A stretch of 64,000 nt of DNA from Pantoea agglomerans. GTDB lineage: Bacteria > Pseudomonadota > Gammaproteobacteria > Enterobacterales > Enterobacteriaceae. Where the stretch lies: assembly GCF_021397715.1 (NCBI RefSeq), contig NZ_CP090207.1:3162001-3226000 (forward strand). Reading direction: 5' to 3'. Shown piece after piece: positions 6,766 through 13,376 of the stretch. Numbering within the stretch: position 1 is the first letter of the stretch; each line of letters opens with the position of its first letter. Made by a program: the position numbers and the translations under genes. The notes under the pieces are model-generated. The model was not told where the DNA came from and did no database searches. It was given only the letters and a program-made list of their open reading frames with translations.

Positions 6766-7685
6766 AGGAATTCATTCTCCCAGGCTTCGCGGCTGTTCCA
6801 GTGCTGAGCGGGTTGCTGAGCCACTGACTGCCGGTTACGCCCTGGCTGACTCATCTGCGCACGAAGTGTGTCCCACTTGGCGCGGAGTTTTGCAGGGCTG
6901 AGGATGTTGCTCTGCCAGAAGTGATCGGCGTTGGCCCACTTAAAGGTTTCGCAAATGTCGTGATGCGTTACCTCAAGGGCGCCTCTCATCAGGCGGACGT
7001 CGTTAGCCCAGGCGGGCCAGTTGGGTTGTTGTGCTGTTGGGGTAACCATCTGCACTTTGCTGAATATCCACTCGGCTGCCTTCAGGTCATCAGCAGTGCC
7101 CCACTTGTCGCCTTTCGGTGAGTGTGTGGCTGCTTCAGGTCTAATCACAGGAAGACTCTTCAGGGGGCTGTCGGAGGATTCGCCAGAATTCTCTGACGTA
7201 GATTTAATGTCTTTCTTGTCTTTTGTAATAGTGTCTTTTGTGTGTCCCTGTTTTGGTGACAACCCTGTCACCGTTTTGGTGACACTTTTTGTCACTGATT
7301 TGGTGACAGTGACACCATCTTGGTGACACTCAGGAATTTGCCACTCCGTGAGGTTCTTGTTTGGTCCAATTAGCATGCCTTCCCTGACCAGAACACACAT
7401 CTGAATTAACTCGTTTTTTGCCTTATTCACCTTCTGCCTGGGCAGTTTGGTGAGCTGGCTAATTTGACTATCAGCAATGCGATCCATCTTCTTGTTGAAG
7501 CCGTATGTCTTCCGGCAAACAGCATGTGCAACCTTCGCCTGATTCCTGGTCAGGTTGGCCCCTATCAGCTCTTCGTACAGCTCGTTTGCCAGACGCGTGT
7601 ATCCATCGTCTGTATCTGCCACACGTTGCTCCACGGCCCTGAGAGCGGGCCTGATTGGTGATACGTTGTCATGCGCAAGATTCAT
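6762..7685 (-). CDS. O: Replication initiator O
   Basis: This 307-residue lambda O-type protein binds iterons in its own gene to open the phage origin. The N-terminal origin-binding winged helix is clear (DDGYTRLANELYEELIGANL, then TYGFNKKMDRIADSQISQLT and GPNKNLTEW, up to about residue 118). A low-complexity linker follows, with threonine-valine-lysine repeats encoded by the iterons. The C-terminal domain (about 195-290) probably contacts P. It overlaps the ParB-like gene end by 17 bp. Confidence 0.92.
   Translation of the reverse strand: MNLAHDNVSPIRPALRAVEQRVADTDDGYTRLANELYEELIGANLTRNQAKVAHAVCRKTYGFNKKMDRIADSQISQLTKLPRQKVNKAKNELIQMCVLVREGMLIGPNKNLTEWQIPECHQDGVTVTKSVTKSVTKTVTGLSPKQGHTKDTITKDKKDIKSTSENSGESSDSPLKSLPVIRPEAATHSPKGDKWGTADDLKAAEWIFSKVQMVTPTAQQPNWPAWANDVRLMRGALEVTHHDICETFKWANADHFWQSNILSPAKLRAKWDTLRAQMSQPGRNRQSVAQQPAQHWNSREAWENEFL
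7251..7328 (-). other. ori: Phage replication origin iterons inside O
   Basis: Four direct copies of TTGGTGACA with upstream T-rich bases lie at 7251-7261, 7274-7284, 7298-7308 and 7318-7328, spaced 20-24 bp. Inverted fragments (TGTCAC) stand between them. They fall in the linker of the O gene, exactly as lambda iterons do, and AT-rich DNA follows on the left side. This is very probably the phage origin. Confidence 0.8.
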
Positions 7686-8508
7686 CGCCGCCCCCGTCAG
7701 AAGTAATGCCAGAGCGATAATCAGCGAGAATCCGCTTTATCTCTTCAGTGGTGCCATGAGCGAGAATCAGGCTGTCGAAACCACCATTCCGATAAAACTC
7801 TGCATCAACCAGCAATTCAGCCAGGCGGCGTGCCTTTGATGCGCTGAACTGAGGAATGGCCGCTGATCGCGTCAGTTTGGTTTTACCTGCGGCTTTGGCC
7901 TTCTGCATTTGCGCCTGTGCAACAGCGTCTGCTTTCGGGCCGTGCTCACGTGATAAAGCAACAGCGGTAGTGGGGGCTACTTCGCCCGCCTTAACCATTG
8001 CGATTAGGCTCTCTCCACACTCCAGCAACTGAAGATGCTGATCCACATCAGCTGGTGATCGCTTAACCTTTTTGGCAATCTCAGCAGGTGTCCAGCCCTG
8101 ATTCAGCAGGCGCTGATATGCCGCCGCACGTTCCAGAGGAGACAGAGCCTTACCCTGTGAACTGGTGACCATGAATGCGATGCGATCAGCTTCGGAACCT
8201 GAGAAGTCTTTGCACTCAAGGCGTGGTATTTCATGCCCGGCTTCAGACGCCATTTTCGCGCCATAGTACCGGTGGTGACCGTCGATAATCTTGATGCCCT
8301 GCTCTGTAACCTGAACCGCCAGTGGTGGCACAAACTCACCAGCAATGAATGCATCACGAAATTCAGCGACGTGCTCCTGGTCGATTTCGCGCACGTTGTA
8401 ACCCGGCTCGACGTAAAGCTCTGCCAGCGGTACCAGAAAGGTTTTCTTGACCGTTGTTTCCGTGCCGTTTTTCTCTTTTGCCTTGTAAAGCGATAATAAA
8501 GAACTCAT
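7669..8508 (-). CDS. ParB/Srx-type DNA-binding protein
   Basis: This 279-residue protein has a ParB N-terminal domain (about residues 24-100), with NVR at 38-40 and the nucleotide-pocket motif GHHRYYGA at 77-84. A helix-turn-helix (WTPAEIAKKVKRSPADVDQH, about 139-160) follows, then a basic C-terminal region. Classic ParB proteins bind CTP and spread from a centromere-like site. No parA is present, so plasmid-type partition is unlikely. It lies between cII and O and has an AGGAG ribosome site. A regulatory or replication role is possible but unproven. Confidence 0.85.
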   Translation of the reverse strand: MSSLLSLYKAKEKNGTETTVKKTFLVPLAELYVEPGYNVREIDQEHVAEFRDAFIAGEFVPPLAVQVTEQGIKIIDGHHRYYGAKMASEAGHEIPRLECKDFSGSEADRIAFMVTSSQGKALSPLERAAAYQRLLNQGWTPAEIAKKVKRSPADVDQHLQLLECGESLIAMVKAGEVAPTTAVALSREHGPKADAVAQAQMQKAKAAGKTKLTRSAAIPQFSASKARRLAELLVDAEFYRNGGFDSLILAHGTTEEIKRILADYRSGITSDGGGDESCA

Positions 8509-8545
8509 AATTACTCCTGTACGTTGATCCAGTATGATTCGTGCA

Positions 8546-8842
8546 TCAGGCCTCTAGCGTTCCAGCGCTCGGGGCCTTTTCTTTTGTCAGTAACTGCTCT
8601 ATGCGCAACAACCGCTGCGCCATTTCTGATTCAGGTGAAACAACATCCAGATACGCCAGTGCCAGACTCATCATCTGGAAGAAGCTGTGACGCTGCTTTC
8701 CTGATGGACGTTTCATACGGCTTACAGCTGCGTCGTCCAGGTCGAGTACCTTCGCCAGTGTTCCCTGTCCACGTTCAGCCAGTTTGTTCAGTAACTGGCT
8801 TTCAATCTCTCTCGCTTTTTTGCGATAGCTTGCAATTTCCAT
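8546..8842 (-). CDS. cII: Transcriptional activator CII
   Basis: This 98-residue protein matches the lambda CII family, which turns on repressor and integrase synthesis when lysogeny is chosen. A helix-turn-helix is visible (GQGTLAKVLDLDDAAVSRMK, about residues 25-45), followed by the tetramer helix region and a charged tail. It is the second gene after cro in the leftward operon, the same place as in lambda. Confidence 0.9.
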   Translation of the reverse strand: MEIASYRKKAREIESQLLNKLAERGQGTLAKVLDLDDAAVSRMKRPSGKQRHSFFQMMSLALAYLDVVSPESEMAQRLLRIEQLLTKEKAPSAGTLEA

Positions 8843-8909
8843 GATGTAAAATTCCTTTGTTGGTTAAGTAATTGCGTGACATTGCGGTGAGCAAGTCACT
8901 TGAGTTTTG

Positions 8910-8948
8910 GGGGCCGAAACAGCCTCCGGTCTGATTGATAAAGAGCGG
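8910..8948 (-). promoter_or_regulatory. nutR: nutR-like antitermination site
   Basis: On the minus strand a perfect boxA (CCGCTCTTTA, plus-strand 8939-8948) is followed by a hairpin at 8910-8926 with the stem GGCT/GGCC and the loop GTTTC. It stands between cro and cII, the place of lambda nutR. The loop and closing U-G pair closely match the hairpin on the other arm at 10303-10319. Confidence 0.7.
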
Positions 8949-8954
8949 TGTTGC

Positions 8955-9170
8955 TTAAGAAGCTGCTAAGAGTTCTGCCAGGTCAGGTCGAATCTCGTGA
9001 GGTTTAACTTTGCCCTGCGTGGCTTTGGCAATTGCCATCACGTATTTGGCATCAATGCCGCCGCCGTGAAGCCATCGCCAAACAGTTGGCTGCTTTACGC
9101 CGCACAGGGCAGCTAACTTCTGCTGGCTGCCAGCGATGTTTACAGCTCGTTGGATAGCTTTGTTGGTCAT
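8955..9170 (-). CDS. cro: Cro-type repressor (YdaS-like helix-turn-helix)
   Basis: This 71-residue protein consists of one helix-turn-helix (GSQQKLAALCGVKQPTVWRW, about residues 14-33) in the YdaS/Cro style and a short C-terminus. It is the first gene of the leftward operon, with an AAGGA ribosome site before the ATG at 9170. Its function would be to shut off cI and moderate early transcription at the shared operators. Confidence 0.85.
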   Translation of the reverse strand: MTNKAIQRAVNIAGSQQKLAALCGVKQPTVWRWLHGGGIDAKYVMAIAKATQGKVKPHEIRPDLAELLAAS

Positions 9171-9202
9171 GTGCAATTCCTTTACGTATTATCACAATGA
9201 GA

Positions 9203-9231
9203 ATAATAGCAATGAGTATCGGTGAAAGCAA
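9203..9231 (-). promoter_or_regulatory. Promoter PR (leftward early operon)
   Basis: On the minus strand TTGCTT (9226-9231) and TATTAT (9203-9208) have a 17 bp spacer. The start would fall near 9196, about 25 bp before the cro ATG. The -35 overlaps an AGCAAT motif that recurs at PL, a likely repressor half-site. Confidence 0.65.
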
Positions 9232-9244
9232 TAGCTTTCCGCAT

Positions 9245-9273
9245 TTGACGCGTAATACGCCTAGTTATAAATT
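9245..9273 (+). promoter_or_regulatory. Promoter PRM (repressor maintenance)
   Basis: TTGACG (9245-9250) and TAAATT (9268-9273) are 17 bp apart and point to cI. The expected first base, about seven bases after the -10, coincides with the cI ATG at 9281. This would make a leaderless message, as at lambda PRM. The -35 lies in a CGTAATACG motif that also occurs near PL. Confidence 0.6.
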
Positions 9274-9280
9274 GCCGGGT

Positions 9281-9901
9281 ATGAATAAAACTCTCGCAGA
9301 ACGATTGGCTACGGCCATGCAAGAACGAGGAATGTCACAGGGAGCTTTAGCTAAAGCGACTGGCGTTGCTCAACCAACGATTTGGCGCCTTGTTAAAGGT
9401 GAAGCCAAAGGGTCAACACGCCTTGTGGATATAGCGCGTGCGTTGTCAGTTAGCGTTGAGTGGCTGGCAAATGGTGACGGCCAGATGACGACTGAAGAGA
9501 AGATGACTTATCCTCAGCCGCCGTCTAATGAAATGAAATTGGGTGGTGTTTTCCCGGTACCGATTTTTGACAGAGATAATCATCAAACTACTGATTATGT
9601 TTACGTACCTGTCTCGGTAGAGAGTGATACATGCCGCGCATTCGTGCTCGAAAGGAACAGCGGTTGTTTCGAGGCGCCTGCGGGTACTGTGGTGGTCGTA
9701 GATACAGCTGAGAAGCCTGGTAATGGCGATCTTGTCTATGCTCTCGTTAACGGATCATACTCCGTCTACAAGTTCGTTGATGGCGGCACAACAGGCTATC
9801 TGTCAGTTGATGACGAGCGAGTGCCTTTGTCTCCTGCCTTAGACTCCTCCGTTGTTGGCGTGGTCGTGTTCCTGCTTCGCGATCTAAAACGCAAAAAGTA
9901 A
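9281..9901 (+). CDS. cI: Prophage repressor CI (S24 peptidase-type)
   Basis: This 206-residue repressor has an N-terminal helix-turn-helix (SQGALAKATGVAQPTIWRLV, residues 19-38) and a C-terminal LexA/CI-type domain. Ser127 (RNSGC) and Lys164 (VYKF) are 37 residues apart, the spacing of the Ser-Lys pair of LexA and UmuD, so self-cleavage is plausible. The usual Ala-Gly cleavage site is replaced by Gly-Gly (residues 88-89). I chose the ATG at 9281; the frame is open to 9197, but an upstream start would run over PR and PRM. It should keep the prophage silent until the SOS response. Confidence 0.88.
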   Translation: MNKTLAERLATAMQERGMSQGALAKATGVAQPTIWRLVKGEAKGSTRLVDIARALSVSVEWLANGDGQMTTEEKMTYPQPPSNEMKLGGVFPVPIFDRDNHQTTDYVYVPVSVESDTCRAFVLERNSGCFEAPAGTVVVVDTAEKPGNGDLVYALVNGSYSVYKFVDGGTTGYLSVDDERVPLSPALDSSVVGVVVFLLRDLKRKK

Positions 9902-10205
9902 TCTTCCTCTTTTTTAGGGGGGTGTATTCAATATACCCTCCTTGCCTATTCCTAAGCAAAGCCGTTGCCATACCCCCTCCCATTTTATATTAGATTCAAC
10001 AATTTAGGTTGATCGCCCCAGTTAACTACTGTTTATCCAAACAGTGTTTTCATAGTGAAACACATCCTTCCATAAATCAAGCTAACGCTTACCCTTTTTT
10101 TCTTACCGCTCCGAAATCACTCTCAAAATTACCCAAATAACTAATTTTTTTCTTTTGCGCATCATTGGTTTATGCGTTTAGCTATTACTTTTTTACTAAT
10201 ACGTA

Positions 10206-10234
10206 TTGCTATGGATAATACGCAATGCTATTGT
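10206..10234 (+). promoter_or_regulatory. Promoter PL with repressor operator
   Basis: TTGCTA (10206-10211) and TATTGT (10229-10234) are 17 bp apart and point to the right. The promoter is embedded in a 21 bp inverted repeat, CGTATT-N9-AATACG (10202-10222). The same hexamers occur near PR and PRM, and TTGCT forms the -35 at both PR and PL. Repressor binding at both sides is therefore likely. Confidence 0.6.
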
Positions 10235-10282
10235 TTATCCCATCAGCAGGACGCTGGCAGGCCACAGGGAACGGAGTGGCGG

Positions 10283-10319
10283 GTTCTTTAACAATAGAGA
10301 TTGAGACTGATTCGGTCTC
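10283..10319 (+). promoter_or_regulatory. nutL: nutL-like antitermination site
   Basis: A boxA (GTTCTTTAAC, 10283-10292) is followed by a six-pair hairpin GAGACT/GGTCTC with loop GATTC (10303-10319). The loop and closing pair match the nutR-like hairpin (CT-GTTTC-GG). It lies about 50 bp after PL, upstream of the N-like gene. Confidence 0.7.
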
Positions 10320-10533
10320 ACCAAAGTGAAGTTGGCTTTGGGGTGTGATGAATGCGCAGGTCGATGCGCTAAAGGTAGCGGTTTCAATACCGTGGGAATT
10401 GTCGCCGAGAAAATACGACGGGTTATGGTCAGGTACAGCGGCCGCTCCCGGCAGCCTGACAATAAGACCTCCACGGAAGCTGGCACTTTCGACGCCAGCC
10501 ATCACACCACCTAAGCCAATTACCGGAGGCAAG

Positions 10534-10776
10534 ATGAACAACAAGCAACGCAAGAAACTGCAACGCGCAGTAGAGCATCGGGCCATGAAGCTGCAACAGC
10601 AGGGTTTCGAGCGCCGCATCGTCAGCACCTTATCCAGCTGCAACCAGAGAGTAGAGAAAGCAGTTATCTCCCCTTCTCTGCGTGACAGGCATGAGAGCAC
10701 ATCACAGTGCTTACCGGAGATAGCTATTTTTGCAGCTGGCTATCGCAACTCAAAAGACATCGTAACGGCGAGGTAG
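10534..10776 (+). CDS. Candidate N antitermination protein (80 aa)
   Basis: This first gene of the PL operon encodes a small protein whose N-terminus is an arginine/lysine-rich helix (NKQRKKLQRAVEHRAMKLQQ), as in lambda N, where such a helix grips boxB RNA. The rest is poorly conserved, also as in N proteins. The ATG at 10534 has a GGAGG ribosome site; the open frame continues upstream without a good start. Matching nut sites on both arms support the role. Sequence identity to a known N cannot be claimed. Confidence 0.6.
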   Translation: MNNKQRKKLQRAVEHRAMKLQQQGFERRIVSTLSSCNQRVEKAVISPSLRDRHESTSQCLPEIAIFAAGYRNSKDIVTAR

Positions 10777-10778
10777 TT

Positions 10779-11120
10779 ATGACTGAGAAAAAAATAGCGC
10801 CTATTGAGATTCGTATAGACGCCAGTAAGGCGGAAAGTCAGGTGAATGAGATTGCTAAGTTACTTGAATTTCCAGCCAGTTCCTTTGAGGGTATTCCTCA
10901 GCATATCGTCAACCTGTTTTTTAGCCACATCCGTAGCCTGATTGACAACATCGCTCCTGGTGATTTCTCTACCACAATCAGCACAGAAAACGTCAACGAA
11001 ATTGCTGTCAAAATCAAAATCGTCGGGCCTCTTGAACATCTCGCTACCGCAATCAGGACAAACGGTCTTCATGGTCTGCATGAACACATCCTTTCTACTG
11101 TTGGGGAGCTTAAAGATTAA
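10779..11120 (+). CDS. Hypothetical phage protein, overlapped by an antisense gene
   Basis: This 113-residue frame starts two bases after the N-like gene with a GAGG ribosome site. The start MTEKKIAPIEIRID resembles small early phage proteins. From 10860 onward the opposite strand holds a well-supported zinc-ribbon gene, so the C-terminal two thirds may be shaped by the antisense frame or may be decayed. Function unknown. Confidence 0.5.
   Translation: MTEKKIAPIEIRIDASKAESQVNEIAKLLEFPASSFEGIPQHIVNLFFSHIRSLIDNIAPGDFSTTISTENVNEIAVKIKIVGPLEHLATAIRTNGLHGLHEHILSTVGELKD
10860..11081 (-). CDS. Small zinc-ribbon phage protein (73 aa), antisense
   Basis: The sequence has two cysteine pairs (CPDCGSEMF near residue 7 and CADCG near residue 34) that would form one zinc ribbon, followed by a helical tail (NQATDVAKKQVDDMLRNTL) typical of a family of small phage proteins. 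The ATG at 11081 has an AAGGA ribosome site. It lies on the strand opposite to the whole PL operon, so its expression would need its own promoter or read-through in the lysogen. Confidence 0.65.
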   Translation of the reverse strand: MQTMKTVCPDCGSEMFKRPDDFDFDSNFVDVFCADCGREITRSDVVNQATDVAKKQVDDMLRNTLKGTGWKFK

Positions 11121-11194
11121 ACGAATTCTTGCTGTTGGGGAATGGCAGGGACACGCGCCGGGCGTGGATAAATATCCCGGCACTTACATCAATC

Positions 11195-11220
11195 AGGCTG
11201 CCTAACCCGCAGCCTTTTTT
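11195..11220 (+). terminator. Terminator in PL operon
   Basis: A seven-pair stem (AGGCTGC with GCAGCCT) is followed by six Ts. It stops PL transcripts unless they are antiterminated, comparable to tL1 of lambda. Confidence 0.75.
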
Positions 11221-11232
11221 ATTGGAGGTTCC

Positions 11233-11310
11233 ATGAGCAACGCTGAATGGATTATCGGCTGGATAGCTATTGGTGTGTTGATGGTGCTGGGGTTTATAGC
11301 AGTGAATTGA
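11233..11310 (+). CDS. 25-residue membrane peptide
   Basis: A tiny ORF (MSNAEWIIGWIAIGVLMVLG, then FIAVN) has a strong GGAGG ribosome site seven bases before its ATG. It is almost entirely one hydrophobic helix. It lies between two terminators of the PL operon. Kil-like or holin-like roles can be imagined, but nothing specific is shown. Confidence 0.55.
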   Translation: MSNAEWIIGWIAIGVLMVLGFIAVN

Positions 11311-11320
11311 GTGACACCGT

Positions 11321-11344
11321 AAAGCCGCCTGTGTAGACGGCTTT
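11321..11344 (+). other. Hairpin in leader between two terminators
   Basis: AAAGCCG and CGGCTTT form a seven-pair stem with a 10-base loop. It lies in a gene-free stretch (11311-11464) between the peptide gene and the next terminator. There is no T run, so it is probably a structural element of the transcript and not a terminator. Confidence 0.35.
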
Positions 11345-11409
11345 GAGCTGCTACGCACCAACGCTGAGATTTCAGCAGGATAGATAACCAGAACGTAACA
11401 CACCTTATG

Positions 11410-11434
11410 GGGGCCGCAATGGCCCCTTCTTTTT
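11410..11434 (+). terminator. Second terminator in PL operon
   Basis: The stem GGGGCC/GGCCCC with loop GCAAT is followed by TTCTTTTT. Together with the one at 11195-11220 it forms a pair of stops early in the operon, where N-type antitermination would be needed for the genes that follow. Confidence 0.75.
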
Positions 11435-11464
11435 ACACCAACCAAATTTATCACGAGGTATCCC

Positions 11465-11590
11465 ATGCCAGCTTATGCAACGGCAGGGGCGGCATTGGGC
11501 TGCCCTTTCGACTTTGAATCCCAGCTAGAACGCATTGCACGTCGCCTTCGCAGCCTGTTCATCTCCATCCGCAAAGGAGTTCAGTCATGA
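11465..11590 (+). CDS. Hypothetical small phage protein (41 aa)
   Basis: A short ORF (MPAYATAGAALGCPFDF, then an arginine-rich amphipathic helix LERIARRLRSLFISIRKG) begins after a CGAGG ribosome site. Its stop overlaps the next start as ATGA. The family is not known to me. Confidence 0.55.
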   Translation: MPAYATAGAALGCPFDFESQLERIARRLRSLFISIRKGVQS

Positions 11591-11700
11591 AATCACGTTA
11601 CTTCACGAAGGCTCAGGAGCTTTCAAGAGAGGCTCATCTGTTTGGTGACCGTGCCAAATGGGATATGGCGATGCAGTTACTGCGCAGGGCGCTGAAATGA
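11587..11700 (+). CDS. Hypothetical small phage protein (37 aa)
   Basis: This is a short helical protein (SRYFTKAQELSREAHLFGD to LLRRALK). It overlaps both neighbours by four bases and has an AAGGAG ribosome site inside the upstream gene. The type is common in enterobacterial phage early regions; the function is unknown. Confidence 0.55.
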   Translation: MKSRYFTKAQELSREAHLFGDRAKWDMAMQLLRRALK

Positions 11701-11891
11701 AAATGAAGATTGAATGTGGCGAGCTTAAGACGCGCGCCGGATATCGCCCTGGCATGATGATTATCGAGGCAGATGAGGTCTCTCTGCTCGACTTCAGTGG
11801 CAGGCAGGTGCTTAACCAGCTTGATATCAAAGACGTCATGGAGTGGCTCACAGAGCAGGGCTACACAATTCACCAGGAGCACGCAGCATGA
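11697..11891 (+). CDS. Hypothetical small phage protein (64 aa)
   Basis: I chose the ATG at 11697 because it overlaps the previous stop as ATGA. The protein is a mixed alpha/beta unit (GMMIIEADEVSLLDFSG, then VMEWLTEQGYTIHQ). No motif is recognised. Confidence 0.6.
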   Translation: MKMKIECGELKTRAGYRPGMMIIEADEVSLLDFSGRQVLNQLDIKDVMEWLTEQGYTIHQEHAA

Positions 11892-12040
11892 TTGATCCGG
11901 GTATCTATTTCATCGAAATGATGAAGGCCATCTTAGAGCCAGTGCTTGATGAGATGACGCCACAGCAGGCTGCAATGGATGCGGCGGCTGATTACCGTAC
12001 GGAGCAGCAGGCAAGCAGAATGGGAGTTGCCTATGAGTAA
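11888..12040 (+). CDS. Hypothetical small phage protein (50 aa)
   Basis: The ATG at 11888 overlaps the previous stop as ATGA and the end overlaps the ERF gene start by 8 bp. The protein is acidic and helical (IYFIEMMKAILEPVLDEMTP). Function unknown. Confidence 0.55.
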   Translation: MIDPGIYFIEMMKAILEPVLDEMTPQQAAMDAAADYRTEQQASRMGVAYE

Positions 12041-12641
12041 GGAATTCTACGTCAGGCTGGCAGAGATACAGCGCACTTTGAACGCGCCGAAGGGCCAGTA
12101 CAATAGCTTTGGCAAGTATCACTACCGCAGCTGCGAAGACATCCTTGAGGGTGTGAAGCCGCTGCTTAATGGCCTGTTCCTGTCCATCTCGGACGAAATC
12201 GTTTTGATTGGCGATCGCTATTACGTCAAAGCTACGGCGACGATAACCGATGGCGAGACCACACACAGCGCCTCTGCAATGGCCCGTGAAGCCGTCGATA
12301 AGAAAGGCATGGATGACGCGCAGATTACTGGCGCTACCAGCTCCTACGCCCGCAAATACTGCCTGAATGGCCTGTTCGGCATTGATGATTCAAAAGATGC
12401 TGACACGGACGAGCACAAGAACCAGCAGAACAATGCAAAGCAGCAGCCTCAGAAGCCATCCATGTCGCCAGAAGAAGTTCTGAAGGCATTCACCGAGGCG
12501 GCGCATCTTAAATCAACTATTCCTGAGCTGAAAACCGCATTTGCTAAAGCCTGGCAGATGCTGGACGGCAAGCCTGAGCAGGCTAAAGCTCAGGAAGTCT
12601 ATGAAATTCGCAAATCAGAGCTTGAAGGAGCCACAGCATAA
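12033..12641 (+). CDS. erf: ERF family single-strand annealing protein
   Basis: This 202-residue protein belongs to the ERF recombinase group (type: P22 Erf), which anneals single strands for circularisation and recombination. The core YNSFGKYHYRSCEDILEGVK, TATITDG and the GATSSYARKYCLNGLFGID motif are diagnostic. A charged glutamine-rich linker and a C-terminal helical domain follow. The start at 12033 (MSKEFYVRL) was chosen over upstream codons because it fits the family. It is followed directly by the phage SSB. Confidence 0.92.
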   Translation: MSKEFYVRLAEIQRTLNAPKGQYNSFGKYHYRSCEDILEGVKPLLNGLFLSISDEIVLIGDRYYVKATATITDGETTHSASAMAREAVDKKGMDDAQITGATSSYARKYCLNGLFGIDDSKDADTDEHKNQQNNAKQQPQKPSMSPEEVLKAFTEAAHLKSTIPELKTAFAKAWQMLDGKPEQAKAQEVYEIRKSELEGATA

Positions 12642-13033
12642 TGCCAATCAACACGATCACAATCGCAGGTAATGTCGGCAAGGATGCCGTTCTGCGTGTC
12701 ACACCAAACGGAAAGCACATCGCGTCGTTCTCTCTGCCGGCCAAGTCCGGATTTGGTGACAACGAGAAAACATCCTGGCTGCAATGCAAGATGTTCGGGG
12801 CTATGGCAGAGAAGCTGTCGGCCAGCATTCTGAAAGGTGCAAAGGTCACAGTGACCGGCGAGTTTGTGCTTGAGGAGTGGACGAAAGACGACGGCACAAA
12901 GGTTTCTACGCCAACGATTCTCGTGCGGGATATCGACCTTCCGCCAAAGCAGAGCGGTCAGCAACAGAGTCGGCCGCAGCAGTCGCATGGTCAATCTACC
13001 GAACCTCAATACGATAATTCGATCCCCTTCTAA
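12641..13033 (+). CDS. ssb: Single-stranded DNA-binding protein (phage)
   Basis: This 130-residue SSB has one OB fold (residues 1-105: TITIAGNVGKDAVLR to ILVRDIDLPPK), a glutamine-rich linker and the acidic tip DNSIPF that binds repair partners. It is shorter than host SSB (about 178). Its ATG overlaps the erf stop. The pair erf-ssb is a typical phage recombination module. Confidence 0.92.
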   Translation: MPINTITIAGNVGKDAVLRVTPNGKHIASFSLPAKSGFGDNEKTSWLQCKMFGAMAEKLSASILKGAKVTVTGEFVLEEWTKDDGTKVSTPTILVRDIDLPPKQSGQQQSRPQQSHGQSTEPQYDNSIPF

Positions 13034-13055
13034 CACCCACTAATAAGGCACCCTC

Positions 13056-13367
13056 ATGACCATCACCGAACCTTCGGCGGACTCTGCACGCCCTGATGAA
13101 ACGGAATCACAGCGCAGATGGATGTTAGCGATGCAGGACGCACAGCAGCAGATTCTGGCGAAGAAAGGCGTGAGGGTGTCGCTATCAGTACGGACCACTG
13201 AGCAGACAAAGGAATGGGTGCAGGAGGCCACGGAGCGGCGTCTGACGAAGTACGTCGAGCATCAGGAAGCCATTGAGCGCAACCGGCACAGCAAGCATGA
13301 CATGCCGGTCAGAGATACCAACCCTGCCTATCCGGAATGGGCAGCACGCCGCTATCACGGCGACTAA
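13056..13367 (+). CDS. Hypothetical phage protein (103 aa)
   Basis: This is a charged, mainly helical protein. It has a GVRVSLSVRTTEQTKEWVQE segment and an arginine-rich end with aromatic residues (AYPEWAARRYHGD). It follows ssb after 22 bp. No function is recognised. Confidence 0.65.
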   Translation: MTITEPSADSARPDETESQRRWMLAMQDAQQQILAKKGVRVSLSVRTTEQTKEWVQEATERRLTKYVEHQEAIERNRHSKHDMPVRDTNPAYPEWAARRYHGD

Positions 13368-13376
13368 GGAGAGCAA

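Larger units (their letters stand above)
9902..10533 (+). other. Non-coding immunity region between cI and N
   Basis: No convincing gene lies in these 632 bases. They hold a GT-rich hairpin after cI (9917-9941, 11 pairs with wobbles, but no T run), AT-rich DNA, the PL promoter with likely operators (10202-10234), and the nutL-like site (10283-10319). The lambda rex genes, which occupy this place, are absent. Candidate frames here are short and antisense. Confidence 0.6.

Noticed and set aside
9747..9983. 78-codon minus frame over the end of cI
   Set aside because: Antisense to cI, no start signal, low-quality composition.
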